A DNA stretch of 5,337 nucleotides. It comes from Thermoprotei archaeon. Lineage in GTDB: Archaea; Thermoproteota; Thermoprotei; Thermofilales; Thermofilaceae. How positions within the stretch are numbered: position 1 is the stretch's first letter; every line of letters starts with the position of its first letter. The notes under the pieces were generated by a model that was not told the origin of the DNA, made no database searches, and worked only from the letters and a program-made list of their open reading frames with translations. Position numbers and translations under genes: made by a program. Location: the NCBI GenBank assembly GCA_003649495.1, contig QMRZ01000105.1:1-5337 (forward strand). Reading direction: 5' to 3'. This document shows, in pieces, positions 1 to 5,047 of the stretch.

Positions 1-90
1 GGGCTGCGCCGATACCTGGGGGATCCACGCCACAGAGCTCAGAGCGAGCAGGAGGATGGTGAACAGCGCTAAGCTATGTGGACGAGGCAT
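1..90 (-). CDS. Secreted or surface protein, N-terminal fragment (signal peptide only)
   Basis: Seen: from an ATG at 90 reading left, 30 codons stay open to the window edge. The peptide begins MPRPHSLALF, continues through a hydrophobic core (TILLLALSSVAW) and ends near VSA-QP. This has the three parts of a Sec signal peptide: a short N-region with one Arg, a hydrophobic stretch of about 14 residues, and an A-x-A-like cleavage site (V-S-A) near residue 28. The mature protein lies outside the window, so its function cannot be named. It is transcribed divergently from the OPT-like transporter gene and shares a 216-bp control region with it. A G-run at 100-105 lies about 9 nt ahead of the ATG and could act as a weak ribosome-binding site (GGTTA is one mismatch from GGTGA). 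A secreted substrate-binding or surface protein would fit, but that is inference. Confidence 0.7.
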   Translation of the reverse strand, partial: MPRPHSLALFTILLLALSSVAWIPQVSAQP

Positions 91-142
91 CAACGCTAAC
101 CCCCCAATCCCTAGCTGTAACACAACAATTTAAGCGTATCCT

Positions 143-154
143 TATATACTTATA
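143..154 (-). promoter_or_regulatory. TATA-like element for the divergent secreted-protein gene
   Basis: Read on the minus strand, this stretch is ATATAAGTATAT followed by AAGG, an AT-rich island. Its centre is about 58 nt ahead of the ATG at 90, which would put a start near 120 and leave a leader of about 30 nt. A second candidate, CTTAAATT at about 127-134 on the minus strand, would give a shorter leader of about 14 nt. I cannot choose between them from sequence alone. The island is also AT-rich on the plus strand, but there it would leave a leader of about 130 nt for the gene at 307. Confidence 0.35.
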
Positions 155-209
155 TTTAGGGGGAGCCGTGACCACTACAGGGATTAAAGCTTTTTCAATA
201 AAACCGACC

Positions 210-227
210 GCTTCACTATGCTTCACT
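210..227. repeat. Short direct repeat GCTTCACT, two copies 10 bp apart
   Basis: GCTTCACT occurs at 210-217 and again at 220-227, so the two copies sit on the same face of the helix. They lie about 25-40 bp upstream of the plus-strand TATA candidate, where archaeal activator sites are often found. Two copies of an 8-mer are modest evidence, and no regulator is encoded in the window. Confidence 0.35.
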
Positions 228-235
228 GAACCAGC

Positions 236-250
236 TAGGTATTATACCTA
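236..250. promoter_or_regulatory. Perfect palindrome, candidate operator of the transporter gene
   Basis: TAGGTA-TTA-TACCTA is a perfect 6+3+6 inverted repeat. It ends 2 bp before the AT-rich element at 253-261 that I take as the TATA box, so it covers the BRE/TFB-binding position. A dimeric winged-helix or ribbon-helix-helix regulator bound here could block or recruit TFB. This is inferred from symmetry and position; the regulator is unknown. Confidence 0.5.
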
Positions 251-252
251 TT

Positions 253-261
253 CTTAAAAAG
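253..261 (+). promoter_or_regulatory. TATA-like element of the transporter gene
   Basis: CTTAAAAAG resembles the crenarchaeal TATA consensus. With a TATA-to-start distance of about 27 nt, transcription would begin near 283-285, giving a leader of about 22-24 nt that contains the GGTGAG site at 294-299. A rival AT-rich stretch at 277-285 (TTTATTATA) would place the start at or near the ATG itself and make the clear ribosome-binding site pointless, so it is less likely. Confidence 0.45.
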
Positions 262-293
262 TATGGGAGTAAGAAATTTATTATACTCTTGTC

Positions 294-299
294 GGTGAG
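294..299 (+). promoter_or_regulatory. Ribosome-binding site deciding the transporter start
   Basis: GGTGAG contains GGTGA, complementary to the archaeal 16S rRNA 3' end, and sits 7 nt before the ATG at 307. A TTG at 289 in the same frame lies upstream of this site and has no site of its own, so translation should start at 307. Confidence 0.75.
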
Positions 300-306
300 T
301 AATTCG

Positions 307-2310
307 ATGGCAGAAGAGGTGAAGTATAAGCCCTCCGCAGTGAAGCCCTGGTCGATAATCCTCGCCTTGATAATGCCGCCGATCTTCTTCCTGCTGAATG
401 CTCCTCTGCACATGTTCGTCCAGTGGTGGGTGTGGCCCGCCTGGTTCCCGCCTCAGTGGCCAGTGATGATGCTGTTCTTCTACCTCTTCTACAAGGCCAC
501 TGGGGTGAAGCCCTCAGCCCCCACGATGGTGGCGCTGCTGAGCATATTCTACGTGGTCTCGGGGTGGACCTACTTGATAGGCGGCACACACTGCTGGACC
601 ATCTTCCCCCTGTACACGGCCGGTATGGGCTTCTTCGTCCACGGCCTATGGGCTGACCCGTACAAGGACCTGTTCTGGAAGTATACCCCAGGCTTCGTCG
701 CACCGAAGGACATGCGGGTGCTCCAGGCGTTCTACGAGGGCGGGACCTTCGACCTAGGCGCCTGGCTAGGGCCAATAGCGTTCTGGTCCCTGTTCTGGTC
801 CGCGTTCTACGTGGGCGGGTTCCTGGCAGCGTACATGATACGTAAGCCGATGGTAGAGGTGGAGAGGCTGCCCTTCCCGTACGCCCAGCCCACGGCATAC
901 GTGATAAGGGAGTTCGAGGCTGAGGAGGAGGGCAAGCCCAGGCTCTTCAACTTCAGGCTAAGACCCATAAAATTATTCTGGGCAGGGTTCCTCATAGGTT
1001 TCGCCTTTTACATCCCGAATGCCATTAGCGCTCTAACACCTATCACGTTCCCATACTACTTAATGGCTCCACCCTTCAACCTTAACCCATACACTAGAGC
1101 CATATTACCAGGAGCTAAGTTCAACGGATGGTTCGCTCCAAACGAAATCGTCGTCCTGGCTATAGCTCCGAGAGACGCACTGTTAACCGGAGTCATCTGG
1201 TGGGTGTTGATAGGTATTATCTACCCGGTCGTCGGCGTGAAAATGGGCTTCCTACCCTACTACCCTGGCATAGAAGACACTAACGAATACTACTTAACCA
1301 CTGGGCCGTTTAAGAACGGGTGGTTTGGTCAGCTAGGCGTCCCGGTGGGGCTGGGTCTCTGGGCCCTGATAAACTACAGGCACCACATCGCCAGGTTCTT
1401 CCAGGCGCTGACCGGGAAGGTGACCGCCACTGATGAGCCGTACAAGATGGTGGGCCTAGGGTTCATCGCCTGCTGGCTGATAGTGCTCATACTGTTCGTA
1501 GCGGCTACCGGGAACGTGGTGATGGCCATCGTAGCGATAATCTGGTACATACTCATACAGTACGGATGGTGCAGGGTACAGGCGGAGGGGATGCACACCA
1601 CCGCCATGTCCTACTACTGGGGCCAGTACTTCGACTTCGGAACCTACCTGGGCCAGTGGGGCCCCAGGCCCGACCCACGCGCCCTGCCCACGCTGACAAT
1701 GTTCGCCTCGTTCGGCGGCACGGGCTTCCTTAGGCAGTCGGCCATAGGACCGGCCAACCACATACAGATGTATAAGGTAGCCGACGTTAACAGGACTGAC
1801 CCGAGGGATGTTTTGATACTGTCGGCGATTACGATGGTGTCTAGCGCGGTGACGGTGGCCGCGCTCACCCCATGGTGGTACACGACCTTCGGCGGCTACA
1901 CGAGGCAGGGCTGTGTCGAGTACCATGTGTGGAACCTGCCCGGCATATGGCAGTACACCGGCGGCACGCCGCCGCCCGTGGGCGCGGCGGAGACCCTCGG
2001 CTACACGGTCTCAGGAGTGATCTTCACCATACTCTGCTACCTGGCCAGGGCCAGGTTCCCATGGTTCTTCTTCAACCCCGTGGGCGTCGCCCTAGTGAGC
2101 GTGTGGGGCTTAGAGCACGGAATCTTCGTACTATGGGCGTGGGTACTGAGAGAGGTGTTCACGAGGCTCCTCGGCGCTAAGGGCTTCGAGGAGTACTACA
2201 TGCCAGCGGCCTTCGGCTTCGCAATGGGCCACGGATTGCTGTACTGGACGACTGCTGTGATAGCCTTCTTCACCAGGGCAATACCTGCAATGACCGCGCT
2301 CCCGCCCTAG
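307..2310 (+). CDS. OPT-like polytopic membrane transporter, DUF6785/DUF6784 family
   Basis: This is a 667-residue integral membrane protein with many hydrophobic segments, for example near residues 17-31, 73-90, 159-176, 223-241, 296-312, 382-421, 506-521 and 567-579. About 12 or more helices look likely. A cytoplasmic-looking stretch contains VERLPFPYAQPTA (residues 185-197), which resembles the L-P-F-P motif of oligopeptide transporter (OPT) relatives. The C-terminal part (FPWFFFNPVG, then WGLEHGIFVLWAW and a GAKGFEEYYMPAAFG stretch) fits the DUF6784 pattern of a conserved N/H-P-x-G followed by a W-rich helix and a G-x-K/x-Y-P segment. Length agrees with the family as I know it. The transported substrate is unknown; peptides, metal chelates or glycan breakdown products are all possible by analogy with OPT proteins. 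The start is fixed by the GGTGAG site. The gene is followed at 53 bp by the surface deacetylase on the same strand. Oddity: codons from about 955 to 1320 are less G+C-rich than the rest although the protein runs through smoothly. Confidence 0.8.
   Translation: MAEEVKYKPSAVKPWSIILALIMPPIFFLLNAPLHMFVQWWVWPAWFPPQWPVMMLFFYLFYKATGVKPSAPTMVALLSIFYVVSGWTYLIGGTHCWTIFPLYTAGMGFFVHGLWADPYKDLFWKYTPGFVAPKDMRVLQAFYEGGTFDLGAWLGPIAFWSLFWSAFYVGGFLAAYMIRKPMVEVERLPFPYAQPTAYVIREFEAEEEGKPRLFNFRLRPIKLFWAGFLIGFAFYIPNAISALTPITFPYYLMAPPFNLNPYTRAILPGAKFNGWFAPNEIVVLAIAPRDALLTGVIWWVLIGIIYPVVGVKMGFLPYYPGIEDTNEYYLTTGPFKNGWFGQLGVPVGLGLWALINYRHHIARFFQALTGKVTATDEPYKMVGLGFIACWLIVLILFVAATGNVVMAIVAIIWYILIQYGWCRVQAEGMHTTAMSYYWGQYFDFGTYLGQWGPRPDPRALPTLTMFASFGGTGFLRQSAIGPANHIQMYKVADVNRTDPRDVLILSAITMVSSAVTVAALTPWWYTTFGGYTRQGCVEYHVWNLPGIWQYTGGTPPPVGAAETLGYTVSGVIFTILCYLARARFPWFFFNPVGVALVSVWGLEHGIFVLWAWVLREVFTRLLGAKGFEEYYMPAAFGFAMGHGLLYWTTAVIAFFTRAIPAMTALPP
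955..1320. other. Low-G+C patch inside the transporter gene
   Basis: By hand count, 961-1320 is about 48% G+C, against 57-67% in three sampled 60-bp lines of the same gene (541-600, 721-780, 1381-1440). TTA leucine codons and A/T-ending Ala, Thr and Pro codons cluster here and are rarer in the flanks. The reading frame and the transporter-like protein sequence are uninterrupted. This suggests replacement of the middle of the gene by a relative's allele, or a metagenomic assembly junction. Confidence 0.5.
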
Positions 2311-2313
2311 GAG

Positions 2314-2321
2314 TTAATTAA
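2314..2321 (+). promoter_or_regulatory. TATA-like element ahead of the deacetylase gene
   Basis: TTAATTAA lies just after the transporter stop codon. A start about 27 nt downstream falls at 2344-2345, directly after the pyrimidine tract. That leaves a leader of about 19 nt containing the GGTGAG site at 2352 and ending at the ATT at 2363. The geometry supports a separate promoter, but read-through from the transporter gene is equally possible. Confidence 0.35.
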
Positions 2322-2323
2322 GG

Positions 2324-2343
2324 CCTTCCCCCTCCTTCTTTCT
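2324..2343 (+). terminator. Pyrimidine tract, possible transporter terminator
   Basis: Twenty consecutive C/T bases start 14 nt after the transporter stop codon and become more T-rich toward the end (CTTCTTTCT). Archaeal RNA polymerase terminates at T-rich tracts without needing a hairpin. The tract is C-rich, so termination may be weak or absent. Confidence 0.3.
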
Positions 2344-2351
2344 AGCAACCC

Positions 2352-2357
2352 GGTGAG
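2352..2357 (+). promoter_or_regulatory. Ribosome-binding site pointing to an ATT start
   Basis: GGTGAG, within CGGTGAGTA, repeats exactly the nine bases found ahead of the transporter start (293-301). Five nt after GGTGAG comes ATT at 2363, in frame with the deacetylase. The TGA inside the site itself (2354-2356) closes the frame upstream. No ATG, GTG or TTG in frame lies between that stop and 2474. Confidence 0.55.
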
Positions 2358-2362
2358 TAGCC

Positions 2363-3982
2363 ATTAAGGGGCAGAAATCCCAAGCCATAATAGGCCTAGC
2401 GTTACTAGCCATCCTCCTCCTATTTTCGTATCTCTCCCACACACTCTCTCCCAAGCATCCCCACAAGATCTACGTGATGCTTACCTTTGATACAGAGGAC
2501 TTCATAACTCCCGAGACCAATGACGTCCTGAAGTCGCTTGTTGAGATCCTCAATAGACATGGGCTGAGGGGGGAGTTCTACGTTGTTTCCGAGAAGATGA
2601 GGGTGCTAGTGAATGACTATCCCGGGATCCTGGGCCTGCTCAAGATGGGGAGGCACGTAATAGGCTACCACCAGAATTGCCATTCAGTACACCCCACGAT
2701 CGCCGAGTACTCCAACGTGAGGGATTGGGAGGCGGCCGTCGAGACGGCCTACCTGTACGAGACTAGGCGTATCAACGTGTACACGGGCGAGCTACGCGCC
2801 AATGAGAGCGGCGGCATAGCATACATGAGGGAGGTGCTGGGGACAACCCCTATATCCTTCAGGCCCCCCGGCTACGTATGGTCCCCCGCGCTGGTGTACG
2901 TCCTACGCTCGCTGGGGGTGAGGGTATTTAGCCTCAGCTCGGCCTTCAGGGCCATAACAGGCGAGGATCTCAACTGGTACATGGGCGTGCTACAGGTGCC
3001 GGCGGGCGACCTCTACATGGACGGGTACCTCGTCAGGGGGGACCTCCAGGGGCTTAAAGGAGCCTTCTCGAAGCTCTGTGAGGGGGGTGGAGAGCACAAG
3101 CTCGTAGTACTGGCTCTCCATCCCTGCATGCTCGTCACCACTAAGTTCTGGGACTTCAACTATTACCATGGCCGCAACCCGGGGTCCCCCGAGCAGGTGT
3201 CCCTGCCCCCCTTACGCAGCAGGGAGGACGTCTGGACTGCACTGAGGACATTTGAGGAGTTCCTGGAGTACTTGGAGAGCCTAGAGAACGTGGAGGTGGT
3301 GACGTCTGAGGACCTCCTAGAGCTAGTCGAGGAGACAGCTGGGGTCACGGTCACTAAGGGGGAGCTGGCTGAGCTCGCCAGCCAAGTAATCTCCTCAAGC
3401 ACCCTGCCCAACTACCTGAGGACCTGCAGGGGACACTACCTGACGCTGGCTGAGACGTACCTCGTGCTGGCAAAGGCTGCCCTCAGCTACCTGAGGAGCG
3501 GGGAGCTGCCCTCCAGCGTGAAGCTATCCGTGGAGGAGCATCTCGTGCTAGGCCCTGTAGAGTACTTCTCCAACAAGGGGAAGCTCATCAATTTAACGGC
3601 AGGCCTGCTCGAGCACGTGTTCTCCGAGGCGCTGAGGGCCTCCCGGGAGAGAGGCTACATACCGGCTGTGATCACAGCGGGCGGCTATAGGCTCAGCGCC
3701 GCCGATGTACTGTACTTATCCGCTTACACTATTTGGAGCGCCGGGCAGGGTGGGTTGCCCAGATTCGTAGCGTTCACCGGGCGTGAGGTGCTGCCACCCT
3801 CGGCTCACGATCTCGAGATAAGCTACTCCTGGCCATGCCTGCCCCGGGGCGAGGACTTCTCCGTAGAGCTGCTGAGAGCCAGGCTTCAGCTCTGGACTCT
3901 CAAGCCAGCGTCCTTACGCACGCGCCCCTCCTCCCTTAAACCCTTATGGGGTACTTGCCGTACTCCCAGAGCGTCTCCGTGA
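2363..3982 (+). CDS. Membrane-anchored polysaccharide deacetylase with two wall-binding-like repeats
   Basis: This is a predicted 539-residue NodB-fold deacetylase (carbohydrate esterase 4-like), which would remove acyl groups from surface glycans outside the cell. Numbering from the ATT start: TFDTED at 41-46 (catalytic base and metal Asp), HQNCH at 103-107 followed by SVHP (metal His pair), RPPG at 167-170, and LHP at 252-254 (catalytic His), so the full motif set is present. Residues about 8-24 form a hydrophobic helix after Lys2 and Lys5, an anchor or signal peptide. After the enzyme domain (to about residue 320) come two divergent copies of a pseudomurein-binding-repeat-like motif, cores 348-387 and 433-470. 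The first GTG, at 2474, would begin inside the first beta strand (IYVMLTFD) and remove the anchor, so I prefer ATT at 2363 with its GGTGAG site; the 502-residue GTG version is the conservative alternative. The last 15 residues are antisense to the convergent gene and look like an unconserved tail. The sugar substrate is unknown. Confidence 0.8.
   Translation: MKGQKSQAIIGLALLAILLLFSYLSHTLSPKHPHKIYVMLTFDTEDFITPETNDVLKSLVEILNRHGLRGEFYVVSEKMRVLVNDYPGILGLLKMGRHVIGYHQNCHSVHPTIAEYSNVRDWEAAVETAYLYETRRINVYTGELRANESGGIAYMREVLGTTPISFRPPGYVWSPALVYVLRSLGVRVFSLSSAFRAITGEDLNWYMGVLQVPAGDLYMDGYLVRGDLQGLKGAFSKLCEGGGEHKLVVLALHPCMLVTTKFWDFNYYHGRNPGSPEQVSLPPLRSREDVWTALRTFEEFLEYLESLENVEVVTSEDLLELVEETAGVTVTKGELAELASQVISSSTLPNYLRTCRGHYLTLAETYLVLAKAALSYLRSGELPSSVKLSVEEHLVLGPVEYFSNKGKLINLTAGLLEHVFSEALRASRERGYIPAVITAGGYRLSAADVLYLSAYTIWSAGQGGLPRFVAFTGREVLPPSAHDLEISYSWPCLPRGEDFSVELLRARLQLWTLKPASLRTRPSSLKPLWGTCRTPRASP
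3404..3523 (+). repeat. Protein repeat 1, pseudomurein-binding-like core
   Basis: It encodes LPNYLRTC, then HYLTLAETYLVLAKA, then SGELPSSVKL. This follows the known pattern of a Leu-Pro-x-x-Val/Leu strand, a polar turn, a helix rich in Tyr/Leu, and a second x-Leu-Pro-x-x-Val. The match to that family is from memory of the motif pattern, not a profile search. Confidence 0.55.
3659..3772 (+). repeat. Protein repeat 2, pseudomurein-binding-like core
   Basis: It encodes IPAVITAG, then YRLSAADVLYLSAYTIW, then GGLPRFVAF. It aligns with repeat 1 with only a two-residue length difference between the two Leu/Ile-Pro anchors. The copies are about 85 residues apart start to start and share little identity outside the anchors, so the duplication is old. 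Confidence 0.55.
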
Positions 3983-5000
3983 CTACTCTCAGCCCTCTCC
4001 AGTAGTGCTCGGGAGGAGGATCCTCAGTAATGCTCAGAACGTAGCCGTCGCCCGGCGCCATCTCCCTCAGCAGGCTCAGGGTGAAAGCCCTAAGCTCCTC
4101 GTCGCTGTACACGAACGTGGACTCGGGGAAGTTTATCCAGATTATTTTATCCCTCCAGGCCTCCCTGGCCTCCCTTATGGAGAGATCTCCCATGGGGGGT
4201 GGGGTGAAGGCCTCTATTATGTCCAGCTTAGTCTTAGCTATGAGGTCCTTGAGGGACTTCAGCCTGCCATCCATGTGAGATAGGACCACCTTCCCCCCCT
4301 TGTGGAGTATGGACGCGTACTTGTTATAGTAGGGGAGCAAGTACTTCTCAAAGAGGGGCGGGCTTATCATCATGCTATCCACGTTATCGCCCACCTTGAC
4401 TAGGTCCACGGGGGCCTCCGCTATTATCTTGTACATCTCGACCTCCTTCCGGTCAATTATCTTGAGCAGCTCCTCGAGCCTCCTCCTATTCCTGTAGAAT
4501 TCTATGGAGAACTTCGTGAAGCCCATTAAGTGTACTATCACCTTCATCAAGGGAGTGTAATCCCCCCACGCGAATATCACGCCGTCATCCCCGAGATCCC
4601 TCTCCAGGGCCTCACACTCGGAGTAGTTAGGCTCGTACTCTGACTCCTCAATCATGTACTCGATGACGTCGTAGTCCTCATCCCTCTTTATGGGGTACTC
4701 GACCACCCAGCTCTCCCCCGCTCCCCTGACTAGGCCCACCTTAACCCTGGTGACCACCTCCCCGACGGGAGTCTTGTACACGCGGCACACCTCGTCGCCC
4801 ACCCTCCTCTCCTCCACGCTCACCCTCTCATTCCTGACAGTGTAGGGCGTCACGGCGAACACCAGCCCTAAGCCCTTATTCCTCAGGAGGCGCTCCTCAC
4901 GCCCCCTGGGCAGCAGGTTGGAGTATATCAGCCAGGGGATCCTCTCAGGGGGCTCCCCCTCGAGAACCCTGTAGAAGTTCTCCCTAACGCTCAGCTCCAC
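3936..5000 (-). CDS. Uroporphyrinogen decarboxylase / corrinoid methyltransferase superfamily protein
   Basis: This is a predicted 354-residue soluble TIM-barrel protein. Recognisable family segments are SVRENFYRVLEGEPPERIP at the start, GDNVDSMMISPPLFEKYLLP (residues 204-223), HKGGKVVLSHMDG (233-245), FTPPPMGDL (265-273) and ITEDPPPEHYW near the end. The N-terminal RQAGR signature of true HemE is absent, so heme synthesis is unlikely. The family also includes methyltransferases such as MtaA and CmuA, whose zinc ligands include an H-x-C motif; here the site reads H242-M-D244, so that cysteine is missing and a standard zinc-dependent methyl transfer is doubtful. The substrate is unknown. Start choice: GTG at 5000 lies about 28 nt after a TATA element and matches where family members usually begin. 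An in-frame GTG at 5051 overlaps the upstream stop codon (GTGA) and would add 17 residues without a ribosome-binding site. The gene converges on the deacetylase with a 47-bp overlap. Confidence 0.8.
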   Translation of the reverse strand: MELSVRENFYRVLEGEPPERIPWLIYSNLLPRGREERLLRNKGLGLVFAVTPYTVRNERVSVEERRVGDEVCRVYKTPVGEVVTRVKVGLVRGAGESWVVEYPIKRDEDYDVIEYMIEESEYEPNYSECEALERDLGDDGVIFAWGDYTPLMKVIVHLMGFTKFSIEFYRNRRRLEELLKIIDRKEVEMYKIIAEAPVDLVKVGDNVDSMMISPPLFEKYLLPYYNKYASILHKGGKVVLSHMDGRLKSLKDLIAKTKLDIIEAFTPPPMGDLSIREAREAWRDKIIWINFPESTFVYSDEELRAFTLSLLREMAPGDGYVLSITEDPPPEHYWRGLRVVTETLWEYGKYPIRV

Positions 5001-5021
5001 GTGTCTCTCATCCCAGGATGC

Positions 5022-5032
5022 CCTATTAAAAA
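5022..5032 (-). promoter_or_regulatory. TATA element for a leaderless URO-D-like transcript
   Basis: On the minus strand this reads TTTTTAATAGG, close to the archaeal TATA consensus and unusual in this G+C-rich stretch. Its centre is about 28 nt from the GTG at 5000, so transcription would begin at or within a base or two of that codon, the arrangement of leaderless archaeal mRNAs. It argues for the shorter start and for a promoter separate from the upstream gene. Confidence 0.5.
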
Positions 5033-5047
5033 CATGTGCCCCGCGGC

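Noticed and set aside
110..239. Inverted 8-mers CCTAGCTG (110-117) and CAGCTAGG (232-239)
   Set aside because: They are 114 bp apart, and an 8-bp match between distant points of a short AT/GC-mixed region is expected by chance; the second copy is partly explained by the operator palindrome.
289..306. Upstream TTG start for the transporter
   Set aside because: It lies ahead of the GGTGAG site, has no ribosome-binding site of its own, and adds only six residues without family support.
281..898. Long minus-strand open frame opposite the transporter
   Set aside because: Its product is an Arg/Pro/Ser-rich low-complexity protein typical of an antisense shadow of a G+C-rich gene.
1456..1926. 156-codon minus-strand open frame opposite the transporter
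   Set aside because: Same reason: shadow composition, no ribosome-binding site, no domain-like pattern.
1960..1973. Strong GC hairpin (GGCGGC-AC-GCCGCC) inside the transporter gene
   Set aside because: It falls in codons for a Gly-Gly-Thr-Pro-Pro-Pro loop, and G+C-rich codons explain it without any RNA function.
4990..5034. Small minus-strand frame starting ATG at 5034, 12 nt after AGGTGA
   Set aside because: Only 14 codons in the wrong frame for the following gene, and it overlaps the TATA element; a leader peptide is possible but unsupported.
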